Below, piece by piece: positions 25,492-33,551 of a DNA stretch of 64,000 nt. Under the pieces are notes generated by a model. That model searched no databases. It was not told the origin of the DNA and saw only the letters and a list, made by a program, of their open reading frames with translations. A program made the position numbers and the translations under genes. Source of the DNA: Betaproteobacteria bacterium (GTDB lineage: Bacteria; Acidobacteriota; Terriglobia; Acidiferrales; UBA7541); NCBI GenBank assembly GCA_903970165.1, contig CAJCHZ010000101.1, forward strand, positions 1 to 64,000, written 5' to 3'. Each line of letters opens with the position of its first letter. The first letter of the stretch is position 1.

Positions 25492-26997
25492 ATGTCCGCG
25501 TTCCCCAACTCCGCCGATCTGCTCCACGTCCTGCCGGAACTCATCTGGTGCGTCTTCGGCGCCCTGCTGATGCTTCTCCAGCCGCTCACCCAAAGCCGCC
25601 GTTTCCTTACCATCGTCGCGGTCATGGGCGCCATTCTCGGCGTCTGCGGCAATTTTTATTCCGTCCACAATACCGGCACGGCGTTCTCCGGCCTCATCGC
25701 TGCCGACCGGTTCAGCATTTTCTTTAGCCATCTGATTGGCCTCATCGCCATCATGGTGATTCTCGGCGCGAACTCTTACCTCGAACGCGAACGCCTCGCC
25801 GACGCGGAGTTCTACGCGCTCGTTCTCTTCGCCACCGCCGGAATGGGCGTCCTCGCTTCCGCGCAGGAACTCCTCACCGCCTTCATCGGCCTTGAAATGA
25901 GCTCCATCTCCAGTTACATCCTCGCCGGCTATCGCCGCGACGTCCTAAAGTCCGGCGAATCTTCGATGAAGTATTTTCTCCTCGGCTCCTTCGCCACCGC
26001 CTTTTTCCTCTACGGCATCGCCCTCGTTTACGGCGCCACGGGCACCACCAACCTCCTGCGAATGGACATAACCGCCGGTGCCGAAAGCACCAGCATCCTT
26101 CTGAAGCTAGGCCTGGCACTCATCCTCATCGGCCTCGGCTTCAAAGTCGCCGCCGCGCCCTTCCAGATCTGGACGCCCGACGTTTATGAAGGCGCGCCCA
26201 CGCCCGTCACGGCACTCTTCTCCGCCGGGCCAAAAGCCGCGACCTTCGCGCTCCTCCTCCGCATCTTTGCCGACGTCCACGCCGCCACGCAATTCTGGTT
26301 CTATGCCTTCTGGATTCTCGCCGCCCTCACGATGTTTGCAGGCAATCTCGGCGCCCTGCTGCAAACCAACGTGAAACGCATGCTGGCCTACAGCTCCATC
26401 GCCCACGCCGGCTACATCCTGGTAGCTTTCGCCGCGGTCACAAAGCTCTCCGCCGATACGAATATCGGTGCCGGCCCAGCCTACGCTGCCGTCGCCTTCT
26501 ATCTCCTGAGCTACGCCCTCGTAAAAGTCGGCGCCTTCACCATCGTTTCGCAATTCGGCGGCGCTGGTGAAAAGCATCTCTCGCTCGATGACTACGCAGG
26601 CCTCGGCGAACGCCAACCCTTTGTAGCCGCGGCCCTATCGCTCTTCCTGCTATCGCTCTTGGGGCTGCCCATCACCGCAGGCTTCTTCGGCAAGTTCTAC
26701 GTCTTCAAGGCCGCCGTGGACGCACATCTTATCTGGCTCGCCGTCCTCTTGGCAGCCAACAGCATCATCGGCGCCTACTACTACATCCGCCTCATCGTAA
26801 TCATGTACATGCGCGACCCCATCCCCGAAGTCGCCGCCACGACCCCGATCCGCTTCCCCGTTGTCGTAAACGTAGTCCTGGCCATCGCCGTAATCGGTAC
26901 CCTCTGGTTGGGCATCCTTCCTAACTATGCCCTGAACTATCTACTTAAACCCGGCTTGATCAACGACAGCCAATCACAAATCACGCAAATGAAATAG
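25492..26997 (+). CDS. nuoN: NADH-quinone oxidoreductase subunit N
   Basis: 501-residue antiporter-like subunit and last gene of the operon. It keeps the charged residues of a proton pump: Glu in FIGLEMSSISSYILAGY, Lys in GLGFKVAAAPFQIWTPD, Lys in FSAGPKAATFALLL and Lys in TAGFFGKFYVFKAAV. A strong rho-independent terminator follows about 40 bp after the stop. A second, divergent NuoN-like gene lies at 29725-31299 on the other strand. Confidence 0.95.
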   Translation: MSAFPNSADLLHVLPELIWCVFGALLMLLQPLTQSRRFLTIVAVMGAILGVCGNFYSVHNTGTAFSGLIAADRFSIFFSHLIGLIAIMVILGANSYLERERLADAEFYALVLFATAGMGVLASAQELLTAFIGLEMSSISSYILAGYRRDVLKSGESSMKYFLLGSFATAFFLYGIALVYGATGTTNLLRMDITAGAESTSILLKLGLALILIGLGFKVAAAPFQIWTPDVYEGAPTPVTALFSAGPKAATFALLLRIFADVHAATQFWFYAFWILAALTMFAGNLGALLQTNVKRMLAYSSIAHAGYILVAFAAVTKLSADTNIGAGPAYAAVAFYLLSYALVKVGAFTIVSQFGGAGEKHLSLDDYAGLGERQPFVAAALSLFLLSLLGLPITAGFFGKFYVFKAAVDAHLIWLAVLLAANSIIGAYYYIRLIVIMYMRDPIPEVAATTPIRFPVVVNVVLAIAVIGTLWLGILPNYALNYLLKPGLINDSQSQITQMK

Positions 26998-27036
26998 CGG
27001 TCGTTGTATCATCTTTGTGTACACATCCACGTTCTG

Positions 27037-27069
27037 AGAGCGGGAGATTTCTCCCGCTCTTTCTTTTTT
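27037..27069 (+). terminator. Rho-independent terminator of the nuo operon
   Basis: AGAGCGGGAG pairs perfectly with CTCCCGCTCT across a four-base loop (outer A-T can extend the stem), followed by TTCTTTTTT. It lies 40 bp after the nuoN stop. Confidence 0.9.
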
Positions 27070-27402
27070 GGGGGGGCGGCTTTCGCCGGTGAGAACCACA
27101 ACTCCTCTCCAGGCACATATTGCGCCTTCCGCTCGGTTCTAATGGTGAGGCTCCTTTTCGCGCTTTGCCCTTGCTTCTTCTAAACGTACAGCTAGTTTGT
27201 CTTCTCGGATTCGTTTCATGCCGTCAATAATGGCTCCATCGGCTCGCGTGTTTGCTCCACGCTTCTTTCAGACCTCGCCTCGCGGCTCAGTCCTTGCGCT
27301 TCGCTATCACTTCGCCTCCATCAGGCTGTGAAGGTCGCGGTAGGGATACCAGTTACCTGGTACCCCCGCACGGATCCGTACGAGCGCTCTAGCGCATACG
27401 GA

Positions 27403-27516
27403 GTCACCATCCTCAACCAGATCGATGAGGAAGACTTTCTCGGCTTCTCTTATGGATTTCGCCCGGGGCGTAACCAGCATCAAGCGCTGGACGCGCTGTC
27501 GTATGCGCTTCTGCGG
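27403..27516 (+). pseudogene. Reverse transcriptase/maturase fragment, inverted piece
   Basis: The plus-strand frame encodes EEDFLGFSYGFRPGRNQHQA and LDALSYALLR, the conserved RT block (FLGFSYGFRPGR.QH.ALDAL) of LtrA-like intron-encoded proteins. It is oriented opposite to the intron RNA ends on both sides and has no start or downstream catalytic YxDD block. It is a dead fragment. Confidence 0.75.
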
Positions 27517-27524
27517 ATGAAGGT

Positions 27525-27584
27525 GATCAGCCGTAGGATTCGGGGGTCGGCTACGCGATGCTCGGGGCCGAGCAGGTCGCTAAT
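27525..27584 (-). pseudogene. Reverse transcriptase/maturase fragment, native orientation
   Basis: The minus-strand frame reads LLGPEHRVADPRILRLI, matching the LtrA-like segment (FLEHRIGDPRILRLI) that normally lies about 30-40 residues after the YGFRPGR block. Here it is in the intron's own orientation, only 8 bp from the inverted fragment, so the intervening codons are lost and one side is flipped. Confidence 0.55.
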
Positions 27585-27683
27585 CCTTTCTCGTGAGACT
27601 CTTGCATTCTCTACTTCATACCGGTTTATCCCGGCGCACAGGACTTTCACCTCCAAGCTGTCGAACTTGCTCGGCACACAAGC

Positions 27684-27716
27684 AAAAGGCCCAGAGCTCT
27701 CGCTTCCGGGCCTTTT
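27684..27716 (-). terminator. Rho-independent terminator of the atp operon
   Basis: On the minus strand AAAAGGCCC (27716-27708) pairs with GGGCCTTTT (27692-27684) around a 15-base loop, giving a GC stem with a terminal T run. It lies 20 bp after the atpE stop. The group II intron remnant begins immediately behind it. Confidence 0.8.
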
Positions 27717-27736
27717 CAATTCCATGTGCGCCTCGA

Positions 27737-28060
27737 CTACAGCTTCGCGTAGAGGAGGAAACCCAGCGCGAACGTGAAAAGGGTCAGCGTCTCGACGAAC
27801 ACCAGTCCAAGGATCATGGCAGCGCGTACGCCGCCCGCTGCTCCCGGATTCCGCGCGATGCCTTCGCAGGCCGCCGCCGCAATCCGTCCCTGTCCTAGAC
27901 CACCGCCAAACGCCGCCACCGCCACTCCAAATCCAACCGCGATCACCAGGGTGGTTGAGTTGATCGGCGGCTTTGCCGCGTCCGTTTGCGCGAACGCGCC
28001 CGGTGCCAGGACCAGCATCGCCACGATCGCTACGAACAATACAACTGCCAGTTTCTTCAT
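27737..28060 (-). CDS. atpE: ATP synthase F0 subunit c
   Basis: 107 residues from ATG 28060. An N-terminal leader-like segment (KKLAVVLFVAIVAMLVLAPGAFA) precedes the usual two-helix hairpin, so the protein is longer than the ~80-residue standard and may be processed. Helix 1 is AVAAFGGGLGQGRIAAAA, the loop is EGIARNPGA and helix 2 carries the ion-binding Glu in GLVFVETLTLF. Gln in helix 1 and Thr after the Glu are seen in sodium-binding rings but also in some proton rings, so ion choice is open. Last gene of the operon; a terminator follows. Confidence 0.93.
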   Translation of the reverse strand: MKKLAVVLFVAIVAMLVLAPGAFAQTDAAKPPINSTTLVIAVGFGVAVAAFGGGLGQGRIAAAACEGIARNPGAAGGVRAAMILGLVFVETLTLFTFALGFLLYAKL

Positions 28061-28160
28061 AACTGCCTCCTCATGAATTGCCGCCAGGAGGTGGTTCCCG
28101 GACACCGTGCAGCCGGGCTCACGCTGGAGCGGCTAACAAATCCGCATCGCAAGAATCGTC

Positions 28161-28976
28161 TTAGTGCTCGTCAGCCGTAGCCAAACCAATGTAAACGGCG
28201 GGCAAAATGGCGAACACATACGTCTGCACCACGGATACGAATACGTGTAGGATGATAAAAGCAATGGGTGCCAGAGCCGGAAACACGCCCAATACGATGC
28301 CAGCAATCGCGGACTTCGTCCCGGCCCAGACCGTGAGCCCTGTGAACAGGCCCAGGAACAATCCATAGATCAAATCGCTGGCAAAAATGTTCGCCCAGAG
28401 ACGTACCGTAAGGGAAAGCAAGCGCGCCGTCGTGCTGATGATTTCCACCGGGAACATCAACGGAGAAAGCCAAGCCACCGGCCCCGCGAATTGCTTCGCA
28501 TATCCGCCCGCGCCGTGGTGCTTGATCCCTTGCCAGTTGAAATAGACGAAAGTAATGACTGCGCACGCCAGCGGAACGCTGACGTTGGCCGTCGGAGCGC
28601 TCAAGAAGGGAAACGCGCCAAAGAGATTGGCCAGCAAGATGAACAGCGCCACGGTTCCGACCATCGGCACGTACCTTTTCCAGTCGTGCCCTGCGTTCTC
28701 TTCCAAAACATCTTCGATTCCTAAGCCCATGGGGTTGGTCAACAGCAGTTCCGCGATCTGTTGGGAAGCTCCTGGCCGCTCCACCGACAGCCGTGCCCGC
28801 AACGCAAGCGCCAGTATCGTGCCGACAACGAGCACCGTCAGGGCCATCACCACGTATTCGGGAATTGGCGTATCGGGATAGTTCGGCTTGATGTGCAGAG
28901 CGTTCAGCAGCGCCAAAGCCGGCCCTCCCAGAAGTTGGTTCACAAGATGTGTCAGCCAGCTTACGTGATGTTCCAT
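28161..28976 (-). CDS. atpB: ATP synthase F0 subunit a
   Basis: 271 residues from ATG 28976, with five or six membrane helices. The conserved helix 4 has STTARLLSLTVRLWANIFA with the essential Arg, and the last helix HVFVSVVQTYVFAILPAVYI is typical. It forms the ion half-channels next to the c-ring. Downstream of atpI by about 20 bp and upstream of atpE by 100 bp. No b, delta or F1 genes follow, so the remaining ATP synthase genes must be elsewhere. Confidence 0.94.
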   Translation of the reverse strand: MEHHVSWLTHLVNQLLGGPALALLNALHIKPNYPDTPIPEYVVMALTVLVVGTILALALRARLSVERPGASQQIAELLLTNPMGLGIEDVLEENAGHDWKRYVPMVGTVALFILLANLFGAFPFLSAPTANVSVPLACAVITFVYFNWQGIKHHGAGGYAKQFAGPVAWLSPLMFPVEIISTTARLLSLTVRLWANIFASDLIYGLFLGLFTGLTVWAGTKSAIAGIVLGVFPALAPIAFIILHVFVSVVQTYVFAILPAVYIGLATADEH

Positions 28977-28995
28977 TCCCTGTCCTGGATGCGCC

Positions 28996-29490
28996 CTAAG
29001 CCCCGGGTCGCAGGATTTCGTACACACTTGCCGCGATTGTCGCGGCTCCTAAAGCACACAAGCCAACCACCATGCTCGCAAGGGGAACTTTCAGAACAAC
29101 AAAAATAACATACACGCAGAACCCTATCAAGCCGTAGCGGAACATCAGCTGGAACCATGTTCCCACCGGAATTCGCGGTTTGGGAAAGCCTTCCTGCGCA
29201 GTCGAAACCGCGACCAATGCGTCCAAACCGCGCTTTAGCCATCGGAAGTTAAACCACGCCAGCACAGCGCCGATGGCTAAACCCGCCGCCCAAGACCGAT
29301 GGCGCAAGATGGCCGCGACTATGGCTGCAGCACCTCCGATGAAAATCGTGAGCCAGGCGATTCGGCCCTCGGTGCGCGCAAAAGCCGCCAGATCAGCGGC
29401 GCTGGTCGCCGTGCTGAGCACGCCATGGTCCGCTTCAGCAGGTTGCGCTGAACTGTCCATGGCCGAATGCTCTGAGCCTTCCATGGCCAT
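28996..29490 (-). CDS. atpI: ATP synthase I-like membrane protein
   Basis: 164 residues. After a polar ~40-residue N terminus there are four hydrophobic segments (WLTIFIGGAAAIVAAIL; WAAGLAIGAVLAWFNFRWL; LMFRYGLIGFCVYVIFVVL; the last before the C terminus), the pattern of AtpI-type proteins that help assemble the c-ring. The ATG at 29490 shares its A with the atpZ TAA (TAATG), so translation is probably coupled. Start could also be the second Met at 29484. Confidence 0.75.
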   Translation of the reverse strand: MAMEGSEHSAMDSSAQPAEADHGVLSTATSAADLAAFARTEGRIAWLTIFIGGAAAIVAAILRHRSWAAGLAIGAVLAWFNFRWLKRGLDALVAVSTAQEGFPKPRIPVGTWFQLMFRYGLIGFCVYVIFVVLKVPLASMVVGLCALGAATIAASVYEILRPGA

Positions 29491-29735
29491 TAGCCCGGCA
29501 AGCGCCGCAGGATCTCGCGCAATCCCGCGACAAATCCCGCCGCACCAAACACAAACATGAAAAGGAACTTGGTGTGCAACCAGTGGTCAAGCAAAAATCC
29601 CAGGCCGCCTCCCAGAACGACCGTGCCGACAAATACGACCGGCAACTCAATGGCCATGCCGAGCTGGCTGCCGGCGCTACTCCCTTTTTTCGCTGGGGCC
29701 GGCGTCGAATCCGTATTGTCGGGATTATTGTCCAA
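29490..29735 (-). CDS. atpZ: AtpZ/AtpI-like F0 assembly protein
   Basis: 81 residues with two hydrophobic helices (LPVVFVGTVVLGGGLGFLLD and LFMFVFGAAGFVAGLREIL), matching the small AtpZ-type proteins encoded before atpI-atpB in many bacteria, where they form a Ca/Mg transport or assembly complex with AtpI. The start lies inside the end of the NuoN-like gene (11-bp overlap) and its stop overlaps atpI. Confidence 0.78.
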   Translation of the reverse strand: MDNNPDNTDSTPAPAKKGSSAGSQLGMAIELPVVFVGTVVLGGGLGFLLDHWLHTKFLFMFVFGAAGFVAGLREILRRLPG

Positions 29736-31299
29736 AGGCGTAGCGCGTCAGGCGCAGGAACAGCTCAGGATACAACCCCGCCACGATCGTTACAAACACA
29801 GCCGCGGTCAGCGCGACGGTTTGCCCGTTGCTGATGGTCAGCGGTCGCCGCTCCTGCGGCAATGCCTCAATCGGCGTTGTGTTAAAAGATTGCTTCTTGA
29901 AAGCATGGGCCACGATGCGGCGGTAGTAGTAGGCCGAGAGCAGTGCGTTGATGAGGGCAAACACCGCAAGCTCGGGATGCGGTACAGCGAGCAACGCTTT
30001 GACGAGGTAATACTTCGCTAGGAATCCCGCAGTCGGCGGAATTCCTGCGAGCGACATCAGGAAAACAAGCAGGAGCAGAGCCGCCACAGGGCTCCGGCGA
30101 AACAAACCGTTCAAATCGGCAAGTTTGTAATCCGCGGCACTTCCAGGAAGACCAGTCGCGCCCGGTTGCTGAATTGCAATCAGAACTCCGAACGCGCCAA
30201 TCGTCGCGAAAATATGGACGCCGAGGTAATAGAACATGCCCTGAAAACCGGCTTCATTCCCCGCGACGAGCCCAAACAAGATAAATCCCGTTTGTGCCAC
30301 CGCACCGTAAGCAAGTATGCGTTTTACGCTGGTCTGGCGAAGCGCCGCGATGTTTCCCCAGAGCAGCGACACAATCGCAAGACCACCCCAGACGTGGAGC
30401 CATTTCTCGTGCGCAAACAAAAACAAAAAGGAGAAAAGGCGCAGGAGCAACGCGAAACCCGCAGTCATCCCGATCGTGCCGAGAAACGCCGCGACGGGCG
30501 CAGGCGCGTTCTCGAAGGTGCCGGGCGCAAACCAGTGAAATGGGACCGCCCCCATCAAGAAGAAAGATCCGGCAGCCGCCAAACTGAGCGCCAGCCAGGA
30601 ATGCCACGTGGTCAAACCAGCGAACGCCACGCCGTCGCCCAGACGAACTTCCAGAGCGGCTCCCATTCGCCCGAGATTGGCAGTCTGGAACAATCCAAAG
30701 AGCAGCAGAAAACCCACTCCCAGCGCGACAGAACTGCATACCCACAACGCCGCAAAGTTCCGCGAAGCAACGGTCGCATCCGGCTCGCGCCTCAAGAATT
30801 TTGCGAGTATATAACCACTGAGGCCTAGAATTTCGAGACCGAGAAACACGACGAGGAGGTTGACGCCGGCAACCATCAACATGGCTCCAACGCAGGCAAA
30901 CAAAAGCAGCGAGTAGTACCCTCCGCGCGTCTCCTCAACGATTTCGAGGTAGCGCACCGAAAGCAAAATGATGAGCGCGGCGGCCGCGAGAAAGAGCGCC
31001 GCGAAGAAAAGAAAGAAAGGATCGACCAGCACGCTTTGGCGAAAACCCAACAGCCCGGGCGATTCGGAATCAGCTCCTCTTAACGCTTGAATCTTTCCGT
31101 GCTGCACATACAAAGTGAACGCACTAAACGCGATACCGCCCAGCGCGAGAATCGCATTCCAGTGTTTTTCGTTCGCTGCAAGCCATCGATCAACCAACAG
31201 GATCCCGCATGCAAACAGGACAAGCTCCATCTCCGGAAGAATAAGCGCGCCGTCACCGCTCAGAAAACCGCGGACAGCGTAAATGAGGGAATGGATCAT
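29725..31299 (-). CDS. Divergent NuoN-like antiporter-type membrane protein
   Basis: 524 residues with about 14 helices of the proton-antiporter (Nuo L/M/N, Mrp) family, closest in layout to NuoN. Helix 5 keeps Glu (FLGLEILGLSGYILAKF) and helix 12 keeps Lys (TAGFLAKYYLVKALL). The helix 7 Lys of NuoN (GFKVAAAPF) is replaced in FFLMGAVPFHWF, and the helix 8 Lys (GPKAATFALLL) is replaced in IGMTAGFALLL. Proton transfer by the normal route would be impaired. It overlaps atpZ by 11 bp and heads the atpZ-I-B-E run, so it is probably co-translated with ATP synthase genes. Possible roles: an alternative complex I arm, an ion antiporter or an assembly factor. Confidence 0.8.
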   Translation of the reverse strand: MIHSLIYAVRGFLSGDGALILPEMELVLFACGILLVDRWLAANEKHWNAILALGGIAFSAFTLYVQHGKIQALRGADSESPGLLGFRQSVLVDPFFLFFAALFLAAAALIILLSVRYLEIVEETRGGYYSLLLFACVGAMLMVAGVNLLVVFLGLEILGLSGYILAKFLRREPDATVASRNFAALWVCSSVALGVGFLLLFGLFQTANLGRMGAALEVRLGDGVAFAGLTTWHSWLALSLAAAGSFFLMGAVPFHWFAPGTFENAPAPVAAFLGTIGMTAGFALLLRLFSFLFLFAHEKWLHVWGGLAIVSLLWGNIAALRQTSVKRILAYGAVAQTGFILFGLVAGNEAGFQGMFYYLGVHIFATIGAFGVLIAIQQPGATGLPGSAADYKLADLNGLFRRSPVAALLLLVFLMSLAGIPPTAGFLAKYYLVKALLAVPHPELAVFALINALLSAYYYRRIVAHAFKKQSFNTTPIEALPQERRPLTISNGQTVALTAAVFVTIVAGLYPELFLRLTRYAFGQ

Positions 31300-31348
31300 C
31301 GGAAAGAATCGTCAAATACGGCGCGAACAGATGCAAGCGGATACGCCG

Positions 31349-32176
31349 CTACTTCTCAAACAGCAATTCCCCAGCCCGGTGGGTCGCCTTAACCACGGCC
31401 TTGATCAGCGTGACGCGCAGCTTCCCTTCTTCCAGTTCCATGATTCCATCAATGGTGCAACCGGCAGGCGTGGTCACCGAATCTTTCAGCAGCGCTGGAT
31501 GATCGCCCGTCTCCAGCACCACGCTCGCCGCGCCCTTCATCATCTGCGCCGCGAGCAGCGTCGAAACATCGCGCGGCAACCCGACTTTCACGCCAGCCTC
31601 GGCGAACGACTCCAAAATAATGTAAGCAAATGCCGGCCCGCTGGCCGAAAGTCCGGTCACTGCGTCCATATGCTTCTCGTCCACTACGACCGTGCGCCCA
31701 ACCGCGTCAAACATCGCGCGCGCAATTTCCAGATGCGCCGCGCTGGCATGCGCCCCGCTGCAAATTCCGGTCATGCCGGTATGCACTCGAGAACACGTGT
31801 TGGGCATCGCCCGCACCACGGGCACCTTCGCGCCGGCGTGCTGCTCGATGTAGTTCGTCGGCACGGACGCCGCCACGGAAATCACCAGCGTATCCGCGCT
31901 CAGTTCCGGCGCGATTTCCCTCAGCACTTCGCCGACAACTTGCGGCTTCACGCCAAGCAGCACGATGTCCGCGCCATGCACGGCTTTGCGATTGTCCGTT
32001 GTGGTCGCCACGCCGAGTTCTTTTTCGAGCGACGCAGCCTTATCGCCATGCTTCACCGTTGCCGTAACGTGCTTAGCCGAAAACAATCCCTGCTTCAGGT
32101 ATGCTCGCAGCAATATGCCGCCGAGCTTGCCGGCTCCCAAAACCGCCAGTTTCTTGTCCGTAAGTTTTTTCGTCAT
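31349..32176 (-). CDS. proC: Pyrroline-5-carboxylate reductase
   Basis: 275 residues, last step of proline synthesis (NADPH-dependent reduction of pyrroline-5-carboxylate). LAVLGAGKLGGILLRAYLKQ is the Rossmann fold, VLLGVKPQVVGEVL the second nucleotide contact, VRAMPNTCSRVHTGMTGI the substrate-binding region and VTGLSASGPAFAYIILESFAEAGVKVGL the family signature. It precedes the NuoN-like gene by 50 bp on the same strand and could share its transcript, although the functions are unrelated. Confidence 0.93.
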   Translation of the reverse strand: MTKKLTDKKLAVLGAGKLGGILLRAYLKQGLFSAKHVTATVKHGDKAASLEKELGVATTTDNRKAVHGADIVLLGVKPQVVGEVLREIAPELSADTLVISVAASVPTNYIEQHAGAKVPVVRAMPNTCSRVHTGMTGICSGAHASAAHLEIARAMFDAVGRTVVVDEKHMDAVTGLSASGPAFAYIILESFAEAGVKVGLPRDVSTLLAAQMMKGAASVVLETGDHPALLKDSVTTPAGCTIDGIMELEEGKLRVTLIKAVVKATHRAGELLFEK

Positions 32177-32313
32177 GGTCCAAACATTGTTGACGCGAAC
32201 CGCAATCCGGTCAACCCATTCTTGGCAGCGTAAGCATCCTCGCCGTCGATTCTGTTTGTCGGCGATTGAGCTTCCGGAACCACGCCGGCAGGATGCCGGC
32301 GCTGCCCGTAATT

Positions 32314-32790
32314 CTAATCGTGGCGTCCGCCGTGAAGGACATGCACGGCGTGCGGAAGAAGATGGGCTATCGCTTCGAGCGATTCGGCGGCACCTTTGGG
32401 ACTTCCCGGTAAATTTACGATGAGCGCATTGGAACGTGTGGCGGCGGTTCCACGCCCAAGCGCCGCGGTCGGCGTCTTCTGCGAACCTTTGCGCCGCATC
32501 TCTTCGGCGATTCCCGGCACGATGCGATCCGCAACCGCTTCTGTGGATTCCGGCGTATTGTCGCGCGGGCTGATGCCCGTGCCGCCGGTCGTCAAAATCA
32601 AATCCACGCGTCCGGAATCGGCAAGTTCGCGCAAGTGCTCACGAATATTCGCAGGCTCATCCGATATGCGCAGCGCGGAAGTGATTTCCCAATTCAATCC
32701 GCGGCACACTGCGACTACGGCGGGGCCAGAAAGGTCTTCGCGTTCGCTTCGAAAGACAGTGTCGCTGATAGTGATCACCGCAACGCGCAT
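32314..32790 (-). CDS. mogA: Molybdopterin adenylyltransferase (MogA/MoaB family)
   Basis: 158 residues. AVITISDTVFRSEREDLSGP opens the family, followed by DLILTTGGTGISPRDNTPE, the conserved MoaB/MogA nucleotide-binding motif, and NALIVNLPGSPKGAAESLEAI. It adenylylates molybdopterin before metal insertion by MoeA. The ATG shares a base with the stop of the REC-DUF4388 gene (TGATG), so the two are translationally coupled within a moeA-moaC-REC-mogA operon. Confidence 0.9.
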   Translation of the reverse strand: MRVAVITISDTVFRSEREDLSGPAVVAVCRGLNWEITSALRISDEPANIREHLRELADSGRVDLILTTGGTGISPRDNTPESTEAVADRIVPGIAEEMRRKGSQKTPTAALGRGTAATRSNALIVNLPGSPKGAAESLEAIAHLLPHAVHVLHGGRHD

Positions 32791-33551
32791 CAGGCAGGCT
32801 TCGTTTCCGCTTCGCGGCTGGCTTCGTCCATTAACCGCATCGCTTCCATCAGAAGGCCGGTGGTGTTCTTGGTCGTGGTCGTGCGGGTCGAAGCATTCGC
32901 AGCGTTGAAGTCGATCTCGAACTCGCCCGCGGTCCAGAGCAGCACGCGATAGACCGCATCATCGCCTTCGATTTTTCCGCTCTTCGCGTCACGGCACTGC
33001 CCGTTCGCAAAAAAGAGCTCGCCCTGTTCGCCATTATGATTCACGAAGAGCCGGCAGGATTTTTGCCCCATCTCGAGCGACTGCATCAGGTCGATCATGC
33101 TCATCTCTTCGAGGCGGCCTTGGATCACGCCTGGGCGGGAAGCGCGCTTCTGCAATTTCTCGAGGTGCAGGCGGTCCACAACTTTCTTAGCAATGCGCAC
33201 CAGGTCCTTCACTAGAAAAGGCTTCGTGACGAAGTCCTCGACGCCATCCACGAGCGGGCGCAAACGCTCCTCGATGTCGGCGCGGCTGGCCATAAACAAA
33301 AATGGAATATGGCGAGTGGCTTCGCGCCCGCGCAGCTTTTCAAATAGCTGCCGGCCATCGAGGCCGGGCATTTTGTAATCGCAGAGAATCACGTCAGGAG
33401 CATTATCAATCACTTTGAGCAGGGCGTCCGCGCCGTCCGCGGCGGTTTCCACTTCGCAAAAAGGCTCCATGCCCTTGATGACCAGGTCGCGCACAAGGGG
33501 ATTGTCGTCCGCCAGAAGCAGCTTGACTGTTTTCGTGCCGGCTCCGGTCAT
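32790..33551 (-). CDS. Response regulator with C-terminal DUF4388 (PATAN-like) domain
   Basis: 253 residues. Residues ~10-125 are a complete receiver (LLLADDNPLVRDL acidic pair; phospho-Asp in VILCDYKMPGLDG; Lys in FVTKPF). Residues ~140-235 are DUF4388 (GVIQGRLEEMSMIDLMQSLE; GEQGELFFANGQCRDAKSGK; AVYRVLLWTAGEFEIDF), a domain seen in regulators of motility and polarity rather than DNA binding. It overlaps moaC by ATGA and mogA by TGATG, so it is embedded in the molybdenum cofactor operon. No kinase is adjacent. Confidence 0.88.
   Translation of the reverse strand: MTGAGTKTVKLLLADDNPLVRDLVIKGMEPFCEVETAADGADALLKVIDNAPDVILCDYKMPGLDGRQLFEKLRGREATRHIPFLFMASRADIEERLRPLVDGVEDFVTKPFLVKDLVRIAKKVVDRLHLEKLQKRASRPGVIQGRLEEMSMIDLMQSLEMGQKSCRLFVNHNGEQGELFFANGQCRDAKSGKIEGDDAVYRVLLWTAGEFEIDFNAANASTRTTTTKNTTGLLMEAMRLMDEASREAETKPA

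Larger units (their letters stand above)
27335..27679 (-). mobile_element. Degenerate, internally rearranged group II intron remnant
   Basis: Read on the minus strand, 27679 downward begins GTGTGCCGAGC and continues with GGAGGTGAAAGTCC, as in the 5' end and domain I of bacterial group II introns. At ~27404-27365 CCGTATGCGC...GCGCTCGTACGG resembles domain V, followed by a domain VI-like stem to about 27335. Only ~345 bp remain, instead of about 2 kb with an intact maturase. Between the ends lie two reverse-transcriptase fragments in opposite orientations. The 5' end is 5 bp past the atpE terminator, the usual target of class IIC introns. Sequence 27070-27334 shows no gene. Confidence 0.65.
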
